Source: Bacteroidales bacterium (GTDB lineage Bacteria > Bacteroidota > Bacteroidia > Bacteroidales > SM23-62). From it: 13,037 nucleotides of DNA. Location of the stretch: NCBI GenBank assembly GCA_016783865.1, contig JADHVS010000121.1:1-13037 (forward strand). The letters run 5' to 3'. The notes beneath the pieces are model-generated. The model was not told the origin of the DNA, ran no database searches, and worked only from the letters and a program-made list of their open reading frames with translations. Of this stretch, positions 1-7,686 are shown in pieces; position 1 is the stretch's first letter; the number at the start of each line of letters is the position of its first letter. A program made the translations under genes and the position numbers.

Positions 1-372
1 GAGCATGGATCCACTTTTGGAGGGAACCCGGTTGCCGCCAAGGTGGCCATTGCAGCACTGGAAGTGATAAAAGAGGAGAAACTTTCAGAAAAATCCGAAG
101 AGCTGGGGGTCTTTTTCAGAGACAGGCTGAATCAGATCGAATCCGGGATGATCGAACTTGTCCGTGGTAAAGGATTACTCAATGCAGTTGTTATTAAACC
201 GAAAGGTGGTAAAACTGCATGGGACGTATGTTTGGCAATGGCTGAAAACGGATTGCTGGCAAAACCTACACACGATCATATCATTCGCTTTGCACCACCG
301 CTGGTGATCACTCGTGAAGAACTGGAAGAGGCTGCCAGCATTATTGAGAAAACTTTAGCTCAGTTTGACTAG
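1..372 (+). CDS. rocD: Ornithine aminotransferase, C-terminal fragment
   Basis: This is the last 123 codons of a class III PLP-dependent aminotransferase whose beginning lies outside the window; the frame is open from base 1 to the TAG at 370-372. Ornithine aminotransferase moves the delta-amino group of ornithine to 2-oxoglutarate, giving glutamate semialdehyde, in cytoplasmic arginine/ornithine and proline metabolism. The fragment opens with EHGSTFGGNPVAA, the conserved motif just after the PLP-lysine region that is typical of this enzyme and its acetylornithine aminotransferase relatives. It continues with RGKGLLNAVVI, then GLLAKPTHDHIIRFAPPLVIT, the substrate and phosphate side of the C-terminal small domain. 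The phrase AKPTHDHIIRFAPPL fits ornithine aminotransferase better than ArgD, but with two thirds of the protein missing ArgD or another class III enzyme is not excluded. The gene converges on hisIE, leaving 53 bases in which I see no convincing terminator. Confidence 0.85.
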   Translation, partial: EHGSTFGGNPVAAKVAIAALEVIKEEKLSEKSEELGVFFRDRLNQIESGMIELVRGKGLLNAVVIKPKGGKTAWDVCLAMAENGLLAKPTHDHIIRFAPPLVITREELEEAASIIEKTLAQFD

Positions 373-425
373 TTGCGATGTACTTACGGGCAGGTGGATG
401 ATGTCCTGATCATTGGTGTACAGAT

Positions 426-1016
426 CTAGTGTCGCTCTTTTAGAATGGCTGCAATATCAGAAAGGGTATATCCCCTGTCAATGAGCAGAATGAGTATGTG
501 AAACAACAGGTCTGCCCCTTCGTTCAGGAATTTATCATCATCCTTATCTTTCGATTCAATTATAAATTCAATCGCTTCCTCTCCGACTTTTTGAGCAATC
601 TTATTCGTGCCGGATTTAAATAGTTTTGCTGTATAGGATCCTTCAGGCATTTCACTCTTCCGGTTTTTCAGTAATGACTGAAGCTCTTCAAGGAATGTAT
701 ATGGATTCCCGGAATCGTCACCAAAACAACTCCTGTCGCCCGTATGGCAAACTGGTCCAACCGGATCCACTTTTATTAGTAATGTATCCTGGTCACAATC
801 CTCTTGTAAATCCTTCACTTCAAGGAAATTACCACTCTCCTCCCCTTTGGTCCATAACCTGTTTCTTGTCCTGGAGAAAAAAGTAACCCGACCCGTCTTT
901 TTGGTTTCTTCGAGTGCTTCAGCATTCATAAAACCCAGCATAAGGACCTGGTTGGATTGATAGTGCTGAATTATGGCCGGGACGAGACCATTCATTTTGT
1001 TAAAATCCGGACTCAT
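426..1016 (-). CDS. hisIE: HisIE: phosphoribosyl-AMP cyclohydrolase / phosphoribosyl-ATP pyrophosphatase
   Basis: This bifunctional cytoplasmic enzyme carries out steps 2 and 3 of histidine synthesis: hydrolysis of PR-ATP to PR-AMP (HisE part), then opening of the adenine ring (HisI part). Residues about 9-105 are the cyclohydrolase. They include TFFSRTRNRLWTKGEESGNF (45-64), the Asp/Cys cluster DCDQD (73-77) and CHTGDRSC (90-97), which carry the magnesium and zinc ligands of this family. Residues about 126-196 are the pyrophosphatase, an all-helical MazG-like domain with KVGEEAIE (143-150) and EGADLLFH (166-173). At 196 residues it has the usual length of fused HisIE. Met8 is an alternative start. 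It is the last gene of the operon, 33 bases after hisF, and faces the rocD fragment tail to tail. Confidence 0.96.
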   Translation of the reverse strand: MSPDFNKMNGLVPAIIQHYQSNQVLMLGFMNAEALEETKKTGRVTFFSRTRNRLWTKGEESGNFLEVKDLQEDCDQDTLLIKVDPVGPVCHTGDRSCFGDDSGNPYTFLEELQSLLKNRKSEMPEGSYTAKLFKSGTNKIAQKVGEEAIEFIIESKDKDDDKFLNEGADLLFHILILLIDRGYTLSDIAAILKERH

Positions 1017-1049
1017 TTATATATCATTTATTTTATTAGCTCAAAAGGA

Positions 1050-1805
1050 CTATAATCTAACAGGAATGTCATGATCAGAAAGATACGATTTCAGGTCATG
1101 AATGGAAATTTCCCCAAAGTGAAATATTGAGGCTGCCAATGCAGCATCTGCTTTACCAATTGTAAAAACATCCTTGAAGTGCTCCATTTCACCAGCCCCT
1201 CCTGAAGCAATCACAGGAATATTAAGTTCTTCCGACATCATGGCCAGGGCCAGGTTAGCATAACCTTTTTTTGTTCCATCATGATTCATAGAGGTAAACA
1301 GTATCTCGCCACACCCCCTGTCCTGTGCTTCTCTGGCCCACTCCATCAGTTTTCTTTCTGTTTTAATTCTGCCACCATGAATATATACATACCAATCATC
1401 TTCAATAAGATTGGCATCGATAGCAACCACCACAAACTGGCTGCCATAGTTTTCAGCAATCTGAGTTATCAACTCCGGATTTTTAACTGCAGCTGAATTC
1501 ACGGAGATTTTATCCGCACCTGCCTGGAGCAATGGATCCACATCCTCGAGGGAATGGATGCCCCCACCTACAGTAAATGGAATATTCAGGTGGGCTGCAA
1601 TCCGCTTAACCAGGTCGGCAAACAGGTTACGGTTTTCATGCGTGGCAGTAATGTCAAGGTAAACCAGTTCATCGGCACCTTCCCTGGCATAGAGGGCACC
1701 CAGCTCAACCGGATCCCCAACCTCCTTGATATCCAAGAAGTTTACACCTTTGACGGTTTGACCATTCCGGATATCCAGACAGGGTATGATCCTTTTCGCA
1801 AGCAT
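1050..1805 (-). CDS. hisF: HisF: imidazole glycerol phosphate synthase, cyclase subunit
   Basis: HisF is the TIM-barrel half of the HisHF complex. It uses ammonia channelled from HisH to convert PRFAR into imidazole glycerol phosphate and AICAR. The 251-residue protein starts [12 protein letters not shown] and has the two catalytic aspartates at the canonical places, Asp11 (CLDI) and Asp130 (VVVAIDAN). It also has the phosphate-binding loops FTVGGGI (77-83) and IASGGAGE near the C-terminus. Length and motif order are normal, so the gene looks intact. It follows hisA with a 38-base gap, one of the few loose junctions in this part of the operon. The AICAR it releases goes back to purine synthesis, the same pathway that PurU, encoded three genes upstream, touches through formyl-folate. 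Confidence 0.97.
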   Translation of the reverse strand: MLAKRIIPCLDIRNGQTVKGVNFLDIKEVGDPVELGALYAREGADELVYLDITATHENRNLFADLVKRIAAHLNIPFTVGGGIHSLEDVDPLLQAGADKISVNSAAVKNPELITQIAENYGSQFVVVAIDANLIEDDWYVYIHGGRIKTERKLMEWAREAQDRGCGEILFTSMNHDGTKKGYANLALAMMSEELNIPVIASGGAGEMEHFKDVFTIGKADAALAASIFHFGEISIHDLKSYLSDHDIPVRL

Positions 1806-1843
1806 GATACGATGATTATCTTCCGCAGAGAACCGGGCGGACT

Positions 1844-2572
1844 TTAACTCACTGCGTATTCTTTGAAGAGTTGCTTTAACTTAAATTTGCCCTCGTAGAT
1901 AGCTTTACCAATTATGGCTCCGCTTAATCCTGCTTCATTCAGACTAAGAATATCAGCCTGTGAAGTAATGCCTCCGCTGGCAATGAGTTGAATACCTTCA
2001 CATTCAATCAGGATCCTTTTATACAGGTCTATTGCCGGACCATCCAACATACCATCCTTCTCTATGGCAGTACATATAACCTTTTTTATTCCTGCTTCCA
2101 GGTATTCCCTGATGAAGTCAACTACATCCAGCGGCGTTCCGTCCCGCCAGCCATTTACAGCAATTTTGCCATCCCTGGTATCGGCACCCAGTACAATCCT
2201 TTCAGCGCCAAAAATACTCAGCCATTTCAGGACAACATCCTTTGAACTCACGGCAATAGTACCTGCCGTCACCATATTGGCACCCGAATTAAAAGCGATC
2301 CTTATATCCTTATCACTTTTAATCCCGCCCCCAAAATCAATTTTCAATTTTGTTTGCTTGGCTATTCTTTCGAGAAGGTGGTAATTCATAATTCTCCCTT
2401 CCCGGGCTCCGTCGAGATCAACTAAATGCAACCGACTGGCACCTTTTTTTTCAAATTTTTTGGCAACATCAAGGGGATTTCTCGAGTATCTTGTCTCCTC
2501 ACTAAAATCTCCCTGCCTCAATCTGACTACTTGTCCATTTAATACATCAATGGATGGAATAATCTCAATCAT
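1844..2572 (-). CDS. hisA: HisA: ProFAR isomerase
   Basis: HisA catalyses the Amadori rearrangement of ProFAR to PRFAR, the step before HisHF. The 242-residue protein is a TIM barrel with internal twofold symmetry, homologous to HisF. Catalytic aspartates are visible at Asp9 ([13 protein letters not shown]) and Asp131 (LGADTRDG), with phosphate-binding GGGI (81-84) and ASGGI in the second half. The NGWRDGT segment (140-146) is typical of the family and contacts substrate. The start codon overlaps the hisH stop by four bases (ATGA), so translation is probably coupled to hisH. Nothing is missing or unusual. Confidence 0.97.
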   Translation of the reverse strand: MIEIIPSIDVLNGQVVRLRQGDFSEETRYSRNPLDVAKKFEKKGASRLHLVDLDGAREGRIMNYHLLERIAKQTKLKIDFGGGIKSDKDIRIAFNSGANMVTAGTIAVSSKDVVLKWLSIFGAERIVLGADTRDGKIAVNGWRDGTPLDVVDFIREYLEAGIKKVICTAIEKDGMLDGPAIDLYKRILIECEGIQLIASGGITSQADILSLNEAGLSGAIIGKAIYEGKFKLKQLFKEYAVS

Positions 2573-3150
2573 AATTCAATAAAACTTTTTAATATTAATT
2601 CTCCTATACTTCCGCTTTTCTCAGGATGGAATTGCGTTGCAAAAAAATTGTCTTTCTCAAGCGCTGCGCTGAAGGGGGTTATATAATCAGTAACCGCCGA
2701 GGTATATAATCCAACAGGTGCATAATAGCTATGAACGTAATAAACATACTGATTATTGACCTGATCCGGAAAAATTTTTCCTGAAATTTTCGATATTTTA
2801 TTCCATCCCATATGGGGAACCTTATCAGTAGCCGGAAATCTCTTTATTGGCATGTCAAATATTCCGATACACGGAGTGTCACTTTCCTCAGAATGAGCAC
2901 ATAACAATTGCAGTCCGAGACATATTCCGAGAACAGGCTGTTCCAGGTCCCGTATCAACAAATCAAGCTTACGTTCCTTAAGGTAATTCATGGTGGATCC
3001 TGCTTCACCCACACCGGGAAAAATCACCTTATCAGATTTTTTGATCATCTCATGGTCATCCGTCAGAACCGGTTCAATGCCCAACCTTCGCAATCCATAA
3101 TCTACCGACCTGATATTTCCAGCATTATATTTAATGATAGCAATATTCAT
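2569..3150 (-). CDS. hisH: HisH: imidazole glycerol phosphate synthase, glutamine amidotransferase subunit
   Basis: HisH is a class I glutaminase that produces ammonia for HisF. In 193 residues it has the whole triad: nucleophile Cys77 in GICLGLQLL, and His175 and Glu177 in FHPEKSG. The oxyanion-loop region PGVGEAGS lies at 45-52 and the conserved PHMGWN at 112-117. Its start overlaps the purU stop by one base (TAATG), and its end overlaps the hisA start (ATGA), so purU-hisH-hisA read as one translationally coupled block. This tight junction shows that purU belongs to the operon and is not a chance neighbour. Confidence 0.97.
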   Translation of the reverse strand: MNIAIIKYNAGNIRSVDYGLRRLGIEPVLTDDHEMIKKSDKVIFPGVGEAGSTMNYLKERKLDLLIRDLEQPVLGICLGLQLLCAHSEESDTPCIGIFDMPIKRFPATDKVPHMGWNKISKISGKIFPDQVNNQYVYYVHSYYAPVGLYTSAVTDYITPFSAALEKDNFFATQFHPEKSGSIGELILKSFIEL

Positions 3151-4010
3151 TACGTAAAAACGACAGTTTTGTTCCTGTAGACAATGATCTTTCTGGTTAT
3201 ATATGTATGAATGGCATTTGATAGTACAATTTTCTCAAGATCCCTTCCCTTCCGAAGCATATTCTCCACCGAATCGCGGTGGGTGATCCTGACTACATCC
3301 TGCTCAATTATCGGGCCAGAATCCAAATCTATTGTAATGAAATGACTCGTTGCACCGATTAATTTCACTCCTCGTTCAAATGCGGAATGATAAGGTTTTG
3401 CACCCGGAAATGCCGGAAGAAATGAATGATGGATATTTATAATCCTGTTTTCAAACTGCCCGACAAAATCTTCTGAAAAGATCTGCATGTACCTGGCCAG
3501 AACCATAAAATCTATATCATATTGCTCCATTAACCGAACCTCTTCTGCTTCGGCCGCAGCTTTGTTGTCATTATTCTTTGGCACATGGTAAAAATCTATT
3601 TCAAACTTTTCAGCAATCGGTCTGAGTTGTTCGTGATTACTGATGATAAGGGGTATCTGAACCTTCCATTCGCCGGCATGGTAACGTGCCAGTATATCAT
3701 CCAGACAATGTGGTAATTTTGAAACAAATATGGCCATTATGGGTATATCCCGGGAAAAATGGATCTCCCATTTCATTTTGAATCTATCGGCAATGGGTGA
3801 GAATGCACCATTAATCTCCTCTGCCGGAACAGTAAAACCATCCAATTCCCATTCTATTCTCATAAAAAACACACCTTCAGTAATTTCGACATGCTGATCC
3901 AAATAAATGATATTTCCATTGTGTTCCGTTATGAAACTAGAAACAGCGGCGACAATGCCTTTCCGGTCATCACAATGGATTAATAATATTACTGTTTCCG
4001 GTCTGTTCAT
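3150..4010 (-). CDS. purU: PurU: formyltetrahydrofolate deformylase
   Basis: PurU hydrolyses 10-formyl-THF to formate and THF, balancing the folate one-carbon pool and, in E. coli, supplying formate to PurT. Residues about 6-80 form an ACT-type regulatory domain (LLIHCDDRKGIVAAVSSF, then GNIIYLDQHVE). Residues about 88-280 are the formyltransferase-fold hydrolase domain. The catalytic triad of this fold is present: Asn192 and His194 in NIHHSFLPAF, and Asp230 in DLDSGPII; PGAKPYHSAFERGVKLIGATSHF (202-224) is also characteristic of PurU. At 286 residues it is full length. The ACT domain separates it from PurN and from methionyl-tRNA formyltransferase. It sits between hisB (83-base gap) and hisH (one-base overlap), an unusual place for this gene. 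The reason is not visible in the sequence; a link through AICAR recycling is my inference. Confidence 0.94.
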   Translation of the reverse strand: MNRPETVILLIHCDDRKGIVAAVSSFITEHNGNIIYLDQHVEITEGVFFMRIEWELDGFTVPAEEINGAFSPIADRFKMKWEIHFSRDIPIMAIFVSKLPHCLDDILARYHAGEWKVQIPLIISNHEQLRPIAEKFEIDFYHVPKNNDNKAAAEAEEVRLMEQYDIDFMVLARYMQIFSEDFVGQFENRIINIHHSFLPAFPGAKPYHSAFERGVKLIGATSHFITIDLDSGPIIEQDVVRITHRDSVENMLRKGRDLEKIVLSNAIHTYITRKIIVYRNKTVVFT

Positions 4011-4076
4011 ATTTCAAAAATCAATGTTCCGGGTTCTATATAAGTATGATACCTAAATCCCATTATACCCTCTTCC

Positions 4077-4100
4077 GATTCACGATTCACGATTCACGAT
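4077..4100. repeat. Heptamer tandem repeat (GATTCAC)x3 across the hisB stop codon
   Basis: Three perfect copies of GATTCAC (plus strand) at 4077-4097, followed by GAT, cover the hisB stop codon and the first bases of the hisB-purU spacer. In the mRNA the unit reads GTGAATC. Each copy carries TGA and the period is 7, so stop codons fall in all three forward frames within 17 bases of one another. The rest of the 83-base spacer, up to the purU start, has no other repeat or strong hairpin. The array is probably a slippage-prone simple repeat. Confidence 0.9.
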
Positions 4101-5221
4101 AGTGACCCTTTAGTTGATGGTATTTCGCCTTCCTCATCTTCAATCTTTATTGCCATTCTTATGGCCCGGGCAAATGCTTTAAAAATGGCTTCTATTTTAT
4201 GGTGCTCATTGTCCCCTTCAGCCTTGATATGCAGATTACACCGTGCTGCATCGGAAAATGATTTAAAAAAATGAGAGAACATCTCCGTTGGCATTTCTCC
4301 TATCATCTCACGTGTAAAATCGGTTTTCCATTCAAGCCAGTTTCTACCGCCAAAATCCAGCGCCACAGTCACCAGGGCATCATCCATAGGCAATGTAAAT
4401 CCATACCGGCCAATCCCCCGTTTATCGCCCAGGGCTGTATTAAATGCTTCGCCCAGAGCAAGTGCTGTGTCTTCAATGGTATGATGCTCGTCAACCTTCA
4501 AATCTCCTTTCACCTTTACTTCCAGGTCGCAGCTACTATGCCTGGCCAATTGGTCAAGCATATGATCGAAAAAACCTAAACCAGTATTTACGCTTGATTG
4601 TCCGGAACCATCCAGGGCAACTTTAACATATATATCGGTCTCTCCTGTCTCCCTGTGAATTTCAGCACACCGGTTACTTTTCAGCAGGTACCGGTATATC
4701 TCCTCCCAATCTGCTGCAATCAGTGCACAGGATGAATTGAGTTTTTGGTCTTCCAGCACCTTCTTATAGTTCCCGGTCCCAATCAGGATACCCCTTGCCC
4801 CAAGGTTTCGGGCCAATTCAATGTCTGTAATTCGATCGCCAATCACATAAGAATTTTCCAGGTCATAGCTATCATTCATATAACCGGTCAGCATTTCTGT
4901 TCCCGGTTTTCTGGTTGGTGAATTTTCTTTTGGGGTCGATTTGTCAATTAATATCCCATCGAATTCGACCCCTTCATTTTTAAAAGCCGTTAAGATTTTC
5001 CCTTGAACCAGATTAAAATCCTTTTGCGGATAGGCATCACTACCTAAACCATCCTGGTTTGATACCATAACCAGTTCAAATGGCAGCCTCTGCCTGATGA
5101 GGTTCAGATATTTAAATACGCCCGGAAGAAACTCTAGTTTTTCCAATGTATCTATTTGTTCATCAGGAGGTTCAATGATCAGAGTACCGTCCCTGTCAAT
5201 GAATAGTACCTGTTTCATCAT
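4094..5221 (-). CDS. hisB: HisB: histidinol-phosphatase / imidazoleglycerol-phosphate dehydratase
   Basis: This bifunctional enzyme does the dehydratase step (IGP to imidazole acetol phosphate) and the histidinol-phosphate phosphatase step. Residues 1 to about 180 are a HAD-superfamily phosphatase: DRDGT with Asp9 and Asp11 near the start, SNQDG (54-58), TRKPG (103-107) and GDRITD (128-133). Residues about 187-375 are the dehydratase, with two metal-binding repeats, DEHHTIEDT (244-252) and NEHHKIEA (338-345). At 375 residues it is slightly longer than the E. coli protein. The segment corresponding to the zinc loop of the E. coli phosphatase (IDKSTPKENSPTRKP, 92-106) has no Cys or His. The gene begins with two ATG codons; the first is used here and starts one base after the hisC stop. 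The last codon lies inside a heptamer repeat. Confidence 0.96.
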   Translation of the reverse strand: MMKQVLFIDRDGTLIIEPPDEQIDTLEKLEFLPGVFKYLNLIRQRLPFELVMVSNQDGLGSDAYPQKDFNLVQGKILTAFKNEGVEFDGILIDKSTPKENSPTRKPGTEMLTGYMNDSYDLENSYVIGDRITDIELARNLGARGILIGTGNYKKVLEDQKLNSSCALIAADWEEIYRYLLKSNRCAEIHRETGETDIYVKVALDGSGQSSVNTGLGFFDHMLDQLARHSSCDLEVKVKGDLKVDEHHTIEDTALALGEAFNTALGDKRGIGRYGFTLPMDDALVTVALDFGGRNWLEWKTDFTREMIGEMPTEMFSHFFKSFSDAARCNLHIKAEGDNEHHKIEAIFKAFARAIRMAIKIEDEEGEIPSTKGSLS

Positions 5222-5222
5222 A

Positions 5223-6269
5223 TTATTGTTTTTGGGATTTATATTGGTTCAACCGGTCAATAAGCATATTATTTTCAATTTCCGTACCCACACTGATCCG
5301 GATACAATTATCACAGAGGGGTAATTTCGATCTGTTTCGCACAATGAGATTATCCTGCAGAAGAAAATCATAGATCTGATCAGCATCATCTACCCTGACC
5401 AGCAGAAAATTGGCATCAGAGGGATATATCTCCTTCACGAAAAAAAATCCGGATAAATTATCTGACAGGACATTTTTTCTGGAAAGGATACTATTAATCC
5501 ACATTTTATGCTCAGCAGGACTTTCCAATGCCTGGACTGCTTTGCTTAATGTAAGAGAGTTTACATTATAGGGGTACTTGATCTGATTCATTACATGTAT
5601 AATCGCCTCGTCTGCAAATGCCAGGCCCAATCGAATACCAGCCAGTCCCCAGGCCTTTGACAGGGTTTGTAAAATGACGAGGTTCGGGTAATCCTCCAGT
5701 TTTTTCAATAATCCATCATGAGGTGCAAAATCTATATAAGCCTCATCGAGCACCACAAGACCATTGAAATACTTCAGGATCTCAGTTATATCTGATTCGG
5801 CAAAAGAATTGGCTGTGGGATTATTCGGTGAGCAAAGAAAGATCAGCTTTGTATGAGGATCGACAGCATCAATGATACCCTTCGCATCGAGACTAAAATC
5901 CTCATTTAATAAAACACTCTTAACCTGTACATCATTGATCCTGGCACATACTTTATACATTCCGTAGGTAGGATCAGGAATCACCACATTATCACGGACG
6001 GGTTCACAAAAGGCCCGGAACAGTAGATCGATGGCTTCATCGCTTCCATTTCCTGCAAAAATATTATCTGTACCAGGGCCTTTAAGCTCCGAGATCAGCT
6101 TCTTCAACTCCAGCTGAAGCGGATCAGGATAGCGATTATAGGGCCTGTTGAAAGGATTTTCATTCGCATCAAGCAATACTGCACCGCTCCCTGAGAATTC
6201 ACTCCTGGCCGATGAATATGGAACCAGCTCCCTTATATTCTTTCTTATTATTGAATTAATATCGAACAT
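5223..6269 (-). CDS. hisC: HisC: histidinol-phosphate aminotransferase
   Basis: HisC is a class I/II PLP-dependent aminotransferase that converts imidazole acetol phosphate and glutamate to histidinol phosphate. Numbering from the chosen start, the motifs are LDANENPF (33-40), the cofactor phosphate loop GNGSDEAID (73-81), PTYGMYKV (100-107), SPNNPTA (147-153), DEAYIDF (175-181), and the PLP lysine Lys205 in TLSKAWGLAGIRLG with the substrate arginine Arg213. The frame stays open upstream to an ATG at 6383, which would add 38 residues. I chose the ATG at 6269 because MFDINSIIRKNIRELVPY is the normal family N-terminus and gives 348 residues, the usual length, while the extra segment is repeat-bearing spacer sequence. 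The next gene, hisB, begins one base after its stop. Confidence 0.94.
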   Translation of the reverse strand: MFDINSIIRKNIRELVPYSSARSEFSGSGAVLLDANENPFNRPYNRYPDPLQLELKKLISELKGPGTDNIFAGNGSDEAIDLLFRAFCEPVRDNVVIPDPTYGMYKVCARINDVQVKSVLLNEDFSLDAKGIIDAVDPHTKLIFLCSPNNPTANSFAESDITEILKYFNGLVVLDEAYIDFAPHDGLLKKLEDYPNLVILQTLSKAWGLAGIRLGLAFADEAIIHVMNQIKYPYNVNSLTLSKAVQALESPAEHKMWINSILSRKNVLSDNLSGFFFVKEIYPSDANFLLVRVDDADQIYDFLLQDNLIVRNRSKLPLCDNCIRISVGTEIENNMLIDRLNQYKSQKQ

Positions 6270-6404
6270 AACCAATTCATTTATACTTCTAAGTTCATGA
6301 CAACCTGCAACCTGCCCCGAGTACTCAGGATTAATTCGACTTAGTTTATTCAGTTCGTGATACTCCTGAATAAACAGCCTCATTTAACAGCTCGCAACCT
6401 CTTC
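6270..6404 (-). other. Long hisD-hisC spacer with heptamer duplication and near-palindrome
   Basis: This 135-base gap is the widest inside the his operon, where most other junctions overlap or are only a few bases. It holds two perfect copies of AACCTGC (6302-6315), directly followed by an imperfect palindrome, CCCCGAGTACTCAGG (6315-6329), whose arms pair GAGTA/TACTC plus two further G-C pairs around one mismatch. A very similar sequence occurs at 11143-11158. No U-tract follows, so it does not look like a terminator. It could be a remnant of a dispersed repetitive element or an mRNA-stabilising hairpin. If hisC really began at 6383, most of this would be coding, which I consider unlikely. 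Confidence 0.55.
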
Positions 6405-7682
6405 TCACCTCTCCAATCGAAGAGACACAGCTCTTTTGTGTGCCACAAGCCCTTCGGCCTCTGCCAGTATCTCAATCGAAGGACCAATGTTATTCAGGCC
6501 TTGTTTTGTAATCTCCTGGAAGCTGATCTGCTTTTGAAAACTGTATAAACCAACACCACTGTATGCCCTGGCGAATCCATTCGTAGGTAAAGTATGATTG
6601 GTTCCTGATGCATAATCACCGGCACTTTCAGGCGTCCACTGACCCAGGAATACCGAACCTGCATTATTGATCCTGTTTTCAATTTCCGAATACTTTTCTA
6701 CCATAATAATGAGGTGTTCCGGGGCATATGCATTGATAAATTCAACCATATCCTCAAGGTTATCGAGCAATACAAGCCGGCCATTCTTGAGGGCTAATTC
6801 TGCAATGTTCTTTCTGGGCAGATCCTTTAATTGATTCTCAATTTCACCATTGACAGCTTCCAGTAAATTTTCATTATCTGTAACAAACAATACCTGGCTG
6901 TCTGCTCCGTGCTCTGCCTGGGATAATAAATCCGATACAATAAATACCGGATCAGCAGTATGGTCAGCCATGATGGCCACCTCAGACGGACCGGCGGGCA
7001 GATCGATGGCTATTCCTTCCAGGCTGACCAGCATTTTTGCCATGGTAACATACTGGTTACCCGGTCCAAATATTTTATAAACTGCAGGAATGGTTTCAGT
7101 ACCATAAGCCATGGCTGCAATGGCCTGAACTCCGCCTGCCCTGTAAATTTTACTGATGCCAAGGATCTGTGCAGTATACAAAATAGCCGGATGAATATTA
7201 CCATCCTTCTGTGGTGGTGTACACAAAACAATTTCCTGGCATCCGGCAAGGATGGCCGGTATACCAAGCATCAATACAGTTGAAATTAGAGGCGCTGATC
7301 CACCTGGCACATATAAACCTACCTTTTCAATGGGTTTGCTCTTCTGCCAGCATTGCACCCCGGGACTGGTAGCTACCACCTTATTCTGTAATTGCTGGCT
7401 GGAATGAAATTGCTCAATATTTGCTCTCGCAATATCAATGGCCCTTTTTAATGGCTCTGGCACCTCTATGCTGGCATTAATAATCTGACTCTCAGGAATA
7501 CTGAGATCATCCAGTTCAACCTGATCAAATTCATGAGTGTATTTCCTGACAGCCTCGTTACCTTGTTTTCGCACTTCATCAAGGATTGGTTTAATCTGGT
7601 TGATGAGCTGGGTGGTATCGATAACCGGTCTGGAAAGGATCTCTTTCCATGCTTCACGTTCAGGATGTTTGAAAATTTGCAT
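6405..7682 (-). CDS. hisD: HisD: histidinol dehydrogenase
   Basis: HisD performs the last two steps, the two NAD-dependent oxidations of L-histidinol to L-histidine, as a zinc-dependent homodimer. All four expected zinc ligands can be matched: Gln255 and His258 (LLSQAEHGAD), Asp356 (ESAGDYASGTNH) and His415 (GLVAHKRAV). The catalytic pair Glu322-His323 lies in YAPEHLIIM. The nucleotide-binding region includes YVPGGSAPLIST (124-135) and FGPGNQYV (205-212). At 425 residues it is normal length. The ATG lies four bases after the hisG stop, consistent with co-translation. The next gene, hisC, is separated by an unusually long spacer. Confidence 0.97.
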   Translation of the reverse strand: MQIFKHPEREAWKEILSRPVIDTTQLINQIKPILDEVRKQGNEAVRKYTHEFDQVELDDLSIPESQIINASIEVPEPLKRAIDIARANIEQFHSSQQLQNKVVATSPGVQCWQKSKPIEKVGLYVPGGSAPLISTVLMLGIPAILAGCQEIVLCTPPQKDGNIHPAILYTAQILGISKIYRAGGVQAIAAMAYGTETIPAVYKIFGPGNQYVTMAKMLVSLEGIAIDLPAGPSEVAIMADHTADPVFIVSDLLSQAEHGADSQVLFVTDNENLLEAVNGEIENQLKDLPRKNIAELALKNGRLVLLDNLEDMVEFINAYAPEHLIIMVEKYSEIENRINNAGSVFLGQWTPESAGDYASGTNHTLPTNGFARAYSGVGLYSFQKQISFQEITKQGLNNIGPSIEILAEAEGLVAHKRAVSLRLER

Positions 7683-7686
7683 GCTG

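Noticed and set aside
373..425. Bidirectional terminator between rocD and hisIE
   Set aside because: Only a 5-bp TGTAC/GTACA pairing with a long loop and no proper T-run was found.
626..886. Plus-strand 86-codon frame inside hisIE
   Set aside because: Shadow of hisIE on the opposite strand; no recognisable domain or initiation signal. The same applies to other antisense frames inside the his genes.
4011..4076. Internal promoter for purU based on TATAAT on the minus strand (in GGGTATAATGGG)
   Set aside because: No matching -35 element, and Bacteroidota promoters use a different -7 motif; a single hexamer in A/T-rich DNA is weak evidence.
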